A DNA stretch of 45,422 nucleotides. It comes from Chloroflexota bacterium. Lineage in GTDB: Bacteria; Chloroflexota; Dormibacteria; CF-121. Each line of letters starts with the position of its first letter. The stretch's first letter is position 1. Below are positions 28,616 through 36,502 of the stretch, piece by piece. Location: NCBI GenBank assembly GCA_005881175.1, contig VBEN01000014.1:1-45422 (forward strand). Reading direction: 5' to 3'. The translations under genes and the position numbers were made by a program. A model generated the notes under the pieces. It had not been told where the DNA came from. It ran no database searches and saw only the letters and a list, made by a program, of their open reading frames with translations.

Positions 28616-29563
28616 ATGACCACCCTGCTGAGCAACCTCCGACTCAAGCTGCTGGCGATCTTCTTCGCCGCCGCCCTCTGGAGCGTGGTCGCCTATACCT
28701 CCAACCCGACCCAGAGCCATAAGTGTGCCTTGACCCTTGAGCAGACGACGCTGCCGGCAGGGCTGGTCATCGCCGGTGACGTCCCGCGGGTGCCGGTCAC
28801 CGTGATCGGAACCGCCGAGAACCTTCGCGGTTTCGATTGCCGCAGCCTGCACGTTACCGGCAACTTCTCCAACGTCAAGGTTGGCCAGAACCGCATCCCC
28901 ATCTCGGCGGCCAACAGCGATCCGACCCTGCAGCTGGACGTCCCCAGGACGGTGGTGGTCACGGTCGATGAGCTCGGGAGCTCGACCCTGACGGTCTCGA
29001 TTCAGCGCGTCAAGGCGCTTCTCCCCGGCTTCCACGAGCAGACCAACGCCACGACGGTCACGCCCGCCAGCGTCCGGGTCGAGGGCCCAAAGAGCCAGCT
29101 CAACGGCATTCAAGCCGTGATCCAAATCGACCTGGGCGGGCTGCAGGCGCCGGGATTCAACCAGACGTACTCGGTCGTCATCTGGGATGCGAACAAGAAG
29201 CCGCTCTCGAAGGGCTTCACGGTGACGCCTCAGCAGGTCACGGTCAAGATGGTGATCCAGGCCGACGCCATCACCGTCGCCAAGCCGGTCGGTTGGACCC
29301 TAACCGGTCAGCCGGCCGCCGGCTACCGGGTCAGCAACGTGCAGATCGCGCCGCTGGAAGTCCAGGCGACCGGGCTTCAGAACACCCTCGGAACAATCGT
29401 CTTGCTGGGGACCGACCCGATTGACATCAGCGGCGCGACCGCGGACGTCGTCAGGACCGTAACCATCCGGCCGCCCGACGGTGTGACCGTCAACCAGAAG
29501 ACCGCCCAGGTCCATGTCTTCATCGCCAGGGCGGCTGGAGTTTCGCCATCACCGGGGCCGTAA
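28616..29563 (+). CDS. cdaR: YbbR-domain regulator of diadenylate cyclase (CdaR)
   Basis: 315 residues from ATG 28616, one base after cdaA's stop; the track's longer start is rejected. One N-terminal transmembrane helix (LLAIFFAAALWSVVAY) then an extracytoplasmic part with several YbbR-like beta repeats (for example VRVEGPKSQLNGIQAVIQIDLGG and VQATGLQNTLGTIVLLGTDPIDISG). In Firmicutes CdaR binds and modulates CdaA. The Ser/Pro C-terminus ends PSPGP. Confidence 0.88.
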   Translation: MTTLLSNLRLKLLAIFFAAALWSVVAYTSNPTQSHKCALTLEQTTLPAGLVIAGDVPRVPVTVIGTAENLRGFDCRSLHVTGNFSNVKVGQNRIPISAANSDPTLQLDVPRTVVVTVDELGSSTLTVSIQRVKALLPGFHEQTNATTVTPASVRVEGPKSQLNGIQAVIQIDLGGLQAPGFNQTYSVVIWDANKKPLSKGFTVTPQQVTVKMVIQADAITVAKPVGWTLTGQPAAGYRVSNVQIAPLEVQATGLQNTLGTIVLLGTDPIDISGATADVVRTVTIRPPDGVTVNQKTAQVHVFIARAAGVSPSPGP

Positions 29564-29652
29564 CCTTCGGCCGACCCTGCCGTTTAACTAAAACTACGAA
29601 CTGAGTTCGCTCGTTTGACCACGCCTTCGGTGGGAATATAGGAGGCCGCGAT
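29564..29652 (+). promoter_or_regulatory. glmS leader region
   Basis: 89-nt gap with a small inverted repeat CGAAC-TGA-GTTCG near 29597-29609 and a strong TAGGAGG Shine-Dalgarno at 29639-29645. It is too short for a full glmS ribozyme, and I see no ribozyme core. No confident promoter. Confidence 0.3.
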
Positions 29653-31485
29653 ATGTGCGGGATCATCGGCTACCTGGGTGAGCGCTCGGCGGCACCCATC
29701 ATCATGGACAGCCTCAAGCGGCTCGAGTACCGTGGCTACGATTCCGCCGGGGTCGCCATCTTCAACGAAGCTGACGGCCAGACCTCCGTCGTGAAGAGCG
29801 CCGCAAAAGTCGACACCCTGGTCGAGCGGCTGACCGAAGAGATGCCCGAGGGCCGCCTCGGCATTGGCCACACCCGCTGGGCGACCCACGGACGGCCGAC
29901 GGTCATCAACGCGCATCCCCACACCGACTGCCACAAGCAGGTCATGGTGATTCACAACGGCATCATCGAAAACTTCGCCGAGCTGCGCAAAGATCTGCAG
30001 GCGCGCGGCCATGTCTTCATCTCCGAAACGGACACCGAAGTCGTGCCCCACCTGATCGAGGAGTTCGACAAGGGCGACCTTGTCGCGGCGGTACGGGAGG
30101 CGCTCGGCCGGCTTCGGGGAGCCTACGCCATGGCGATTTTTTCTCAGAAGGATCCTGATCTTTTGATCGGCGCCCGGCTCAATGCGCCGCTCGTGGTGGG
30201 CATCGGGGACAAGGAATGGTTCGTCGCCTCGGATATCACCGCGGTGATTCCGTACACCAAGAAAGTCCTGCTGCTGGGCGAGGGCGAGATGGTGGCCGTC
30301 ACGCGACTCGGTCCCGAAGTCAGCACGATTGGCGGCGTCGCCGTCAAGCCGAAAGTGATCGAGGTGAAGTGGGATATCAGCCAGGCGCAGAAAGGCGGCT
30401 TTCCGCACTTCATGGCGAAGGAGATCAACGAGGCCCCGGAAGCCGTCTCCAACGCCTTGCGCGGCCGGCTGAGTGACGAAGGTGAGGTGACCTTCGAAGA
30501 GTTCGGGCTGACCGATCGCCAGCTGCTCAAGGTGCGCGACATCAAGATGGTGGCGGCGGGCACGTCCTATTACGCGGCGCTGCTCGGTAAGTACATCATC
30601 GAGGAGCTGGCCCGTATACCGGTCGAGGTTGAGCCGGCATCGGAGTTCCGCTACCGGCAGCCGATCATCGACCAGGACACGCTGGTCATCGGCATCTCGC
30701 AGTCGGGCGAGACCGCCGACACGCTGGCGGCGATCCGCGAAGCCCGCCGCTGTAAGGCCCGAGTCGTGTCGGTTACGAACGTGGTGGGCAGTTCGATGGC
30801 CCTCGAAAGTGATGGGGTGATCTATCTCCACGCCGGACCGGAAATCGGCGTCGCATCGACGAAGACCTTCATCGCGCATATCACCTGCCTGTACCTGCTT
30901 GGCATTCGGCTGGCCGCCGTGCGGCACCGGCTCGATCCTGAGCGGCTGCGCGAGTTGACCGCTGAGCTGAAGGCGTTGCCCAGCGCGGTCCAGCTGGTCC
31001 TCGACCGTGCCGAGGCGCTGCAGGCCCTGGCCCGGAAGTACGCCGGCTATCGAAACTTCATGTATATGGGTCGTGGCATCAATTACCCGATCGCGCTGGA
31101 AGGGGCGTTAAAACTCAAAGAGATCTCGTATCTCCATGCCGAGGGATACGCGGCCGGCGAGCTCAAGCATGGACCGATCGCATTGCTGGATCGCAATTTC
31201 CCGGTATTTGCCATCGCGACCCAGGCGGCGACTCTCGAGAAGATGGTCAGCAACATCCAGGAAGTGATCGCTCGCGATGCGCCGGTGGTCGCCCTGATCA
31301 GCGAGGGCGACGACACCCTGGCCGAGGTGGAGCTCGACCGGATCGAGATCCCTCCGGTCTCCGAGTTCCTCTCGCCGATTCCGAACGTGGTGGCCCTGCA
31401 GCTCTTCGCGTACTTCGTGGCCAGCGAGCGGGGCTGCAACGTCGACCAGCCGCGGAACCTGGCGAAAAGCGTCACCGTAGAGTAG
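29653..31485 (+). CDS. glmS: Glutamine--fructose-6-phosphate aminotransferase
   Basis: 610 residues. Makes glucosamine-6-phosphate from Fru-6-P and glutamine, the entry to peptidoglycan precursors. Cys2 glutaminase nucleophile (MCGIIGYLG), GHTRWATHG and NGIIEN in the N-terminal domain; two SIS sugar-isomerase domains with GTSYYAALLGKYIIEEL, SQSGETADTLAAI, GAEIGVASTKTF-like (GPEIGVASTKTF) and the C-terminal QPRNLAKSVTVE. Confidence 0.97.
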   Translation: MCGIIGYLGERSAAPIIMDSLKRLEYRGYDSAGVAIFNEADGQTSVVKSAAKVDTLVERLTEEMPEGRLGIGHTRWATHGRPTVINAHPHTDCHKQVMVIHNGIIENFAELRKDLQARGHVFISETDTEVVPHLIEEFDKGDLVAAVREALGRLRGAYAMAIFSQKDPDLLIGARLNAPLVVGIGDKEWFVASDITAVIPYTKKVLLLGEGEMVAVTRLGPEVSTIGGVAVKPKVIEVKWDISQAQKGGFPHFMAKEINEAPEAVSNALRGRLSDEGEVTFEEFGLTDRQLLKVRDIKMVAAGTSYYAALLGKYIIEELARIPVEVEPASEFRYRQPIIDQDTLVIGISQSGETADTLAAIREARRCKARVVSVTNVVGSSMALESDGVIYLHAGPEIGVASTKTFIAHITCLYLLGIRLAAVRHRLDPERLRELTAELKALPSAVQLVLDRAEALQALARKYAGYRNFMYMGRGINYPIALEGALKLKEISYLHAEGYAAGELKHGPIALLDRNFPVFAIATQAATLEKMVSNIQEVIARDAPVVALISEGDDTLAEVELDRIEIPPVSEFLSPIPNVVALQLFAYFVASERGCNVDQPRNLAKSVTVE

Positions 31486-31489
31486 GCGC

Positions 31490-31706
31490 GTGACCCCTCG
31501 GGTCGGCGTGGATGTGGCGGCGATCCAAAGAGGCGATCGGAAAGGCAATGCCGAGCGGGATCCCTCGGCCGCGGATGCGCGACGTCGAGATCCTGCCGAG
31601 CGACGATGGCCGTCCGCACGTCCGAGTCGCCCCCGGCACCACGTTGACGGGCCGCGAAATCGACGTCAGCATCGCGCACGACGGCCACTTCGCCGTCGCC
31701 GTGGCC
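31490..31706 (+). pseudogene. acpS: Holo-ACP synthase remnant with internal deletion
   Basis: GTG 31490 opens with TPRVGVDVAAIQ, the AcpS N-terminal motif (GVDxxxI with the metal-binding Asp). A few codons later, in a different frame (+1), the sequence resumes as SKEAIGKAMPSGIPRPRMRDVEIL, the conserved AcpS KEAxxKA block, then DVSIAHDGHFAVAVAVI, its C-terminal strand. The roughly 40 residues normally between these blocks are absent and the frame is broken, so no complete AcpS can be made. The second half continues in frame into NnrD. Confidence 0.7.
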
Positions 31707-32621
31707 GTGATCCCCGATGCAGTATCCCCGTCAACCGTCTCAGGGGAAGGTCGGATCGCACCGCGTGAGCTTCCGGATGGATTCCGCCTGCCGGCCCGTC
31801 CTCGCGATGGGCACAAGGGCACCTTCGGGACGGTCGTCGTGCTGGCGGGATCGCAGGGCTTTACCGGCGCCGCCTACCTCGCGAGCATGGGGGCCGCCCG
31901 GTCTGGGGCTGGCATCGTTCGCCTGCTGGTGGCCCAGTCGATCTACCCGATCCTGGCGGAAAAATGCACCGAGGTGATCGTGGGGCCGGTGCCCGAGATT
32001 GCGCCCGGGGTGGTCGGACGCGCGTCACTCAGCGGCGTGCTGCGTGGCTTCGCCGGCGCTGACGCCGGAGTCATCGGCCCGGGGATCGGCCGCGACATGT
32101 CGACCCGCCGGCTGGTCGAGGACCTCGTCCCGCGGGCGGCCGCGCCGCTGGTGCTGGACGCCGATGCCCTGAATCTTCTCTCGGAGCACCGAAGCATCCT
32201 GCCGCGGCTGTCGCCGCAGATCGTCCTGACGCCGCATCCGGCGGAGTTCGGACGGCTCGCCGGTCTCGAGACCAGCGTGGTGCAGCAGGACCGGCGCGGC
32301 ATCGCGTCGCGCTTCGCCAAACAATGGAACAAGGTCGTCGTGCTCAAGGGCGCCGGGACCGTCATCGCCGCCCCAGACGGGCGCGTGACGCAGAGTCCGG
32401 TCGCGACGCCGGCCCTGGCTTCTGGTGGCACCGGCGACGTGCTGGCCGGGTTGATCGGCGGGTTGATGGCCCAGAAGCTGCCGCCGTTCGAGGCCGCGGT
32501 GACCGGCGTGCACCTGCATGGTCTCGCCGGGATGACCCTCGAGGCCTCGCTCGGGCTGGCCGGCGTGCTCGCGTCCGATCTCTTGCCCGAGATTCCGCGC
32601 GTCATGGAGCGCCTGCGCTGA
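31512..32621 (+). CDS. nnrD: ADP-dependent NAD(P)H-hydrate dehydratase, fused to an AcpS C-terminal fragment
   Basis: Residues ~100-369 form a full NnrD (YjeF C-terminal) domain: HKGTFGTVVVLAGSQGFTGAA, GPGIGRD, LDADALNLL, VLTPHPAEFGRLAGL, VVLKGAGTVIAAPDG and ASGGTGDVLAGLIGGLMAQ. It repairs hydrated NAD(P)H together with an epimerase (NnrE), which is not in this window. The first ~65 residues are the C-terminal half of a broken AcpS. Usable starts are ATG 31512, ATG 31548 or GTG 31707 close to the domain, so the real N-terminus is uncertain; the latter would give an NnrD without AcpS residues. Confidence 0.85.
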   Translation: MWRRSKEAIGKAMPSGIPRPRMRDVEILPSDDGRPHVRVAPGTTLTGREIDVSIAHDGHFAVAVAVIPDAVSPSTVSGEGRIAPRELPDGFRLPARPRDGHKGTFGTVVVLAGSQGFTGAAYLASMGAARSGAGIVRLLVAQSIYPILAEKCTEVIVGPVPEIAPGVVGRASLSGVLRGFAGADAGVIGPGIGRDMSTRRLVEDLVPRAAAPLVLDADALNLLSEHRSILPRLSPQIVLTPHPAEFGRLAGLETSVVQQDRRGIASRFAKQWNKVVVLKGAGTVIAAPDGRVTQSPVATPALASGGTGDVLAGLIGGLMAQKLPPFEAAVTGVHLHGLAGMTLEASLGLAGVLASDLLPEIPRVMERLR

Positions 32622-33724
32622 CCGAAGAGGGGGCCACCAAGTGGGCCGACGTCGACGCGTCGGCGATCAACCACAACACCAGCCTCGTCAAGCAGCTCGT
32701 CGGTCCGAAGACTGCGGTGATGGCCGTCGTCAAGGCCAATGGCTACGGGCATGGCGCCGTACCGGCCGCACGCGCCGCGCTCAAGGGCGGCGCGAGCTGG
32801 CTGGGTGTCTCATCCGTCCCGGAAGGCATCGAGCTCCGTAAGGCCGGCATCACCGAGCCGATCCTCAACCTCGGCTATACGCCTCCAGCCGCGTTGTCCG
32901 CGGCGGTAGCCTCGAAGCTTAGCCTCACCGTCTACGACCGAGACGGCCTTGACCTGGTGAAAATGGCGGCCACCGAGATCGGCGTCCATGTCAAGGTCGA
33001 CAGCGGCATGCATCGCCTCGGCGCAGCGCCCGAAGAGGCTGTCCAGCTCGCGATGGACGTCCACGCCGATCCCAACCTGCAGCTGGAAGGCTTTTGGACT
33101 CATTTCGCCGACGCCGATCGCGATCTCGCCTTCACGAAAGAGCAATTGCGGATCTTTCTCGACGCCCGCGCGGCGCTGGTGCGCGGTGGGGTGGCGAACT
33201 TCCTCAGTCACGCGGCCGGCTCCGCCGGGCTGTTGCGTCTTCCCGAAGCGCGACTGGACCTGGTGCGGGCTGGGCTGATCATCTACGGCGTTCGTCCGGT
33301 GCGCGGTTGGACGGACCTGCCCACCCTTCGACCCGCGCTCACATGGCAAACAATTGTGACCCATGTGATGACCGTGCCCACAGGCGGGAGCGTCGGCTAT
33401 GGGCGCCGGTTCAGGGCACAGGCGCCGGCACGGGTAGCGACGATCGCCCTCGGTTACGCCGATGGTCTGCATCGGTCCGCGTCCGAAGGCGGTCAGGCGA
33501 TCGTTCGAGGCATGGTGGTGCCGATGGCCGGCACCATCAGCATGGATCAGGCCGCGCTCGACGTGACGACCGTGCCTGGCGTCAAGGTCGGCGATGTCGT
33601 CACGTTGATTGGCCGTGACGGCGAGGCGACGCTCAGCGCCGACGACCTGGCCGAGGCCTCGGGAACGATCAGCTACGAGGTGCTCTGCGCCATCTCGGCT
33701 CGGGTGCCACGCCGGCACCTATAA
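32618..33724 (+). CDS. alr: Alanine racemase, probable CTG start
   Basis: Converts L-Ala to D-Ala for peptidoglycan. No ATG/GTG/TTG exists at the proper place: the track ORF runs 98 residues upstream in the wrong frame of nnrD, while the next ATG (32720) would delete the N-terminal strand. CTG 32618 overlaps the nnrD TGA (CTGA), has GGAG 8 nt upstream, and places the PLP lysine in AVVKANGYGHG at position 39, the classic number. It gives 368 residues, normal for Alr. Other motifs: KVDSGMHRLG, SHAAGSAGLL, RAGLIIYGV and SVGYGRRF (catalytic Tyr). Confidence 0.88.
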   Translation: MTEEGATKWADVDASAINHNTSLVKQLVGPKTAVMAVVKANGYGHGAVPAARAALKGGASWLGVSSVPEGIELRKAGITEPILNLGYTPPAALSAAVASKLSLTVYDRDGLDLVKMAATEIGVHVKVDSGMHRLGAAPEEAVQLAMDVHADPNLQLEGFWTHFADADRDLAFTKEQLRIFLDARAALVRGGVANFLSHAAGSAGLLRLPEARLDLVRAGLIIYGVRPVRGWTDLPTLRPALTWQTIVTHVMTVPTGGSVGYGRRFRAQAPARVATIALGYADGLHRSASEGGQAIVRGMVVPMAGTISMDQAALDVTTVPGVKVGDVVTLIGRDGEATLSADDLAEASGTISYEVLCAISARVPRRHL

Positions 33725-33725
33725 T
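33720..33725 (+). promoter_or_regulatory. TATAAT -10 element for the thiamin operon
   Basis: Consensus TATAAT overlapping the alr stop codon. Counting 7 nt downstream puts the transcription start near 33732, the first base of riboswitch stem P1. No good -35 is seen. Confidence 0.55.
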
Positions 33726-33731
33726 CTATGC

Positions 33732-33820
33732 AGCCCTAGCGGAGCGGAATGCGCTGAGAAGTCGGTTCGCCGGCTGACGCTGGAACCTGATCAGGTTGAC
33801 ACCTGCGGAGGGAACGGGCT
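33732..33820 (+). promoter_or_regulatory. TPP riboswitch (thi box)
   Basis: Contains the conserved thi-box blocks GCGCTGAGAAGT and GAACCTGATCAGGTTGACAC followed by CTGCGGAGGGAA. P1 is AGCCC (33732-33736) with GGGCT (33816-33820). An extra stem AGTCGG-TTCG-CCGGCT carries a UUCG tetraloop, and P5 is CAGGT-TGAC-ACCTG. It precedes thiE, so it should lower thiamin-gene expression when TPP is bound. GCGGAATGC (33744-33752), inside the aptamer, can pair perfectly with GCATTCCGC (33826-33834) downstream, a likely expression platform. Confidence 0.95.
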
Positions 33821-33852
33821 CTCGAGCATTCCGCAGCAGCCGGGACACTGTT

Positions 33853-34521
33853 ATGAAACGGGCCGAAGAACGACGAGAGAAGTTGTCGCGCATGCGCCTC
33901 TACGTGATCACCGGTGATCGTGGCGACGAGCTCGAGACTGCCCGGATTGTCGAAGCGGCGCTCGATGGCGGTGCGACGATCATTCAGCTCCGGAAGAAGT
34001 CGATGCCCATGGTCGAGCAATATCCGTTGGCGACGGCCCTGCGAACGCTGACCCTGGCGCACGAGGCGCTGCTCATCATCAACGATCATGCCGACCTGGC
34101 GATCGCGGCCGACGCCGACGGCGTCCACCTGGGGCAGGACGATCTCCCGCCCGACGCGGTGCGCGCCCTGCCGGGCTTCGAAGGACGCTTGATCGGCCGC
34201 TCAACGCACAGCCTGGGGCAGGCGCAGCTCGCGATGAATGAGGGCGCCGACTACATTGCCGTCGGCCCGGTCTATCCGACGCCGACGAAGGAAGGCAGGG
34301 CAGCGGTTGGAACAGCGCTGGTCTCGCGGGTTGCCGGGATCGTCGATCGGCCGTTCGTGGCGGTAGGTGGAATCGACCACGACAACGCCGCCGCCGTCGT
34401 TGAGGCTGGTGCGCACGCCATCGCGGTGGTTCGCGCGGTCTATGACGCCGTCGATCCGGCCGAGGCAGCCCGCCGGCTCCACGAACTGATCGTGACCCGG
34501 CTCGAGGTGGCTCGCCGATGA
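33853..34521 (+). CDS. thiE: Thiamine-phosphate synthase
   Basis: 222 residues from ATG 33853, or 209 from ATG 33892 (MRLYVITG), which has the better Shine-Dalgarno (AGAGAAG, 9 nt) and more typical length. Joins HMP-PP and thiazole phosphate to thiamin phosphate. Signatures: IIQLRKKSM, LLIINDHADLAIAADADGVHLGQDDLP, IGRSTHSLGQAQLAMNEGADYIAVGPVYPTPTK and VAVGGIDHDNAAAVVEAGA. TGA overlaps the next ATG. Confidence 0.95.
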   Translation: MKRAEERREKLSRMRLYVITGDRGDELETARIVEAALDGGATIIQLRKKSMPMVEQYPLATALRTLTLAHEALLIINDHADLAIAADADGVHLGQDDLPPDAVRALPGFEGRLIGRSTHSLGQAQLAMNEGADYIAVGPVYPTPTKEGRAAVGTALVSRVAGIVDRPFVAVGGIDHDNAAAVVEAGAHAIAVVRAVYDAVDPAEAARRLHELIVTRLEVARR

Positions 34522-35498
34522 CCGACGTGACGGTCACCCTCAACGGCAAGCCGCGTCGGGTCGTCGAGGGTGTGAGCCTGCTTGACTTGCTCGAGCAGCT
34601 GGATGTGCAGCCTTCCCGGGTGGTCGTCGAGCACAACCGCGAGATCCGGCGGCGCGACGATTTCGCGAAGACCGTCGTCCGCGCCGGCGACGAGCTGGAG
34701 CTCGTCTACTTTGTCGGCGGCGGATCACCTACGGACGATGCCTTCGTCGTCGGCGGGCGTCCGCTCCGGTCGCGACTGATCCACGGCACTGGCAAGTACG
34801 CCTCGAACGAGGTTCTCGCCCACTGTCTTACCGCCGCCCAGCCGGACATGATCACGGTAGCGATCCGCCGCTTGAACCTCGAGGGCGGCCGGTCGGAATT
34901 GGAGGGGATCGATCTTCGCCGCTACACGCTGCTGCCGAACACCGCCGGGGCGACGACGGCCGACGGGGCGATCCGCCTCGCCCGCCTCGCCCGCGCGGCG
35001 GGCTTTTCGGACTTCATTAAGGTCGAGGTCGTCGGCGACGAGGACACCTTGCTTCCCGATCCGCAGGCGACGCTCGAGGCAACCCGCCAGCTCGTCAAGG
35101 AAGGCTTCATCGTCATGCCCTACACCAGCGATGACGTCGTGCAGGCGATCAGGCTGTACGAAGCGGGAGCGGCCGCCGTGATGCCGGGGGCGGCGCCCAT
35201 CGGCACGACCCTCGGCCTCCAGAATCTCTTGAATCTCGAACTGATCGTGAGCAAGGTCAAGGTGCCGGTCATCGTCGATGCCGGCCTTGGGGTTCCGTCC
35301 GAAGCCGCCCGCTGCCTCGAGCTGGGCGCCGCGGGAGTGCTCGTGAACACGGCCATCGCGCGTGCGAAGAACCCGCCTGAGATGGCGCGCGCCTTTGCCG
35401 AGGCGGTGGTCGCGGGCCGTCGCGCCTTCAATGCCGGTCGGGCCCATATCGGGGTGAAGGCCGTCGCCAGCAGCCCGGTCGAGGGCATCCCCGTATAG
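34518..35498 (+). CDS. thiSG: ThiS-ThiG fusion (sulfur carrier + thiazole synthase)
   Basis: 326 residues. Residues 1-~70 are ThiS, a ubiquitin-like sulfur carrier (VTLNGKPRRVVEGVSLLDLLEQL...GDELELVYFVGGGS); residues ~75-326 are ThiG (LIHGTGKYASNEV, active-site lysine in DFIKVEVVGD, MPGAAPIGTTLGLQNLLNL, VIVDAGLGVPSEAARCLELGAAGVLVNTAIA). ThiG makes the thiazole from DXP, an imine and sulfur from ThiS thiocarboxylate. ThiS normally ends in free Gly-Gly; here GGG is internal, so cleavage or an altered chemistry is needed. ATGA overlap with thiE. thiF and the glycine/tyrosine imine enzyme are not in the window. Confidence 0.93.
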   Translation: MTDVTVTLNGKPRRVVEGVSLLDLLEQLDVQPSRVVVEHNREIRRRDDFAKTVVRAGDELELVYFVGGGSPTDDAFVVGGRPLRSRLIHGTGKYASNEVLAHCLTAAQPDMITVAIRRLNLEGGRSELEGIDLRRYTLLPNTAGATTADGAIRLARLARAAGFSDFIKVEVVGDEDTLLPDPQATLEATRQLVKEGFIVMPYTSDDVVQAIRLYEAGAAAVMPGAAPIGTTLGLQNLLNLELIVSKVKVPVIVDAGLGVPSEAARCLELGAAGVLVNTAIARAKNPPEMARAFAEAVVAGRRAFNAGRAHIGVKAVASSPVEGIPV

Positions 35499-35551
35499 CC
35501 CAGCGCATCGCACGCCGGCCGCGAACGCTTGCGGACCTCGGCGAGCGTGGA

Positions 35552-36502
35552 GTGCTGCGGTCGATCGCGCGCTACCTCGATCCGCCATCTAAGGATCTGC
35601 TCGTCGCCGCGCCCAAGGATGACGCGGCGGTCTGGCGCGGTGATCCACTGGTCGTGGCGACCACCGACACGATGGTTGAGGAGATCGACTTCCGCCTGTC
35701 CTGGCCGGATTTCGACTTTCGAAGCCTCGGCCGGCGGCTGATCTCGATCAACCTCAGCGATCTGGCCGCGATGGGGGCGGAAGCGCGGCACGCGCTCGTC
35801 TCGCTGTCCCTGCGTGGAACTCTCGATATCGCTTCCGTGCGCCGCTTCTACCAGGGCATCGCCGAACAGGCCCATCGGTTCCACTGCACCGTCGCGGGAG
35901 GCGACCTGAGCGCAACGCCTGGCTTGCTGACGCTGACCGCGACGCTGGTCGGTCGGATTGGCGCGGCGAGGGCCATGCTGAGACGAACAGGCGCGCAACC
36001 CGGCTGGCAGATTGCCGTCACCGGATCGCTGGGCGCCGCAGCCGCCGGGCTACGGCTGCTCGAATCGGGCCGGCGGCCGGCCAACGAAATCGAACGGCGC
36101 TGGGTGTCGGCGCAGGTCGATCCGACGCCACGAATCGGCGCCGGGCGGGCGCTGGTCGAATCCGGAGTGCGGGTTGGCGGCGATATCAGCGATGGCCTCT
36201 ACCGCGAAGTCGAGCGACTGGTGGACGAGGCCGGCCTCGGAGCCACCATCGATGTCCAACGTCTTCCGTTGGCAAAAGGGCTTAATCGTGAACAATGGTC
36301 GCTGGCAGTGAAGGACTCCGAGGACTTCGAGCTTGTTTGTGCGGGATCGGCGCCGCGCCTCCTGCTCGCGCAGCGCGCGTTAGCCCGTCTCAATCTGCCC
36401 CTGACGGTGGTCGGGGCGATCGAGCGGCGGCCCGGAATTCGACTTCGCACCCGCACCGGGATCGAACGGCTTGAAGGTGCCGGCTACGAGCACTTCCGTT
36501 AG
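35552..36502 (+). CDS. thiL: Thiamine-monophosphate kinase
   Basis: 316 residues from GTG 35552. Phosphorylates thiamin phosphate to TPP, the riboswitch ligand. Motifs: PKDDAAVW (nucleotide/Mg site), ATTDTMVEEIDF, ISINLSDLAAMGAEA, VAGGDLS, GGDISDGLYREVERL and KDSEDFELV. Upstream in the same frame the translation RTLADLGERG continues the ThiL N-terminal pattern (LGExxLI), but no ATG/GTG/TTG lies there, so the true start may be earlier at a non-standard codon. Confidence 0.92.
   Translation: MLRSIARYLDPPSKDLLVAAPKDDAAVWRGDPLVVATTDTMVEEIDFRLSWPDFDFRSLGRRLISINLSDLAAMGAEARHALVSLSLRGTLDIASVRRFYQGIAEQAHRFHCTVAGGDLSATPGLLTLTATLVGRIGAARAMLRRTGAQPGWQIAVTGSLGAAAAGLRLLESGRRPANEIERRWVSAQVDPTPRIGAGRALVESGVRVGGDISDGLYREVERLVDEAGLGATIDVQRLPLAKGLNREQWSLAVKDSEDFELVCAGSAPRLLLAQRALARLNLPLTVVGAIERRPGIRLRTRTGIERLEGAGYEHFR

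Noticed and set aside
29597-29609. LexA (SOS) box CGAAC-TGA-GTTCG
   Set aside because: The spacer is 3 nt instead of 4, and glmS is not an SOS gene.
29615-29642. TTGACC-N16-TATAGG promoter for glmS
   Set aside because: The -10 would overlap the Shine-Dalgarno TAGGAGG and start transcription almost at the ATG.
29564-29652. glmS ribozyme upstream of glmS
   Set aside because: Only 89 nt separate cdaR from glmS and no ribozyme core is recognisable.
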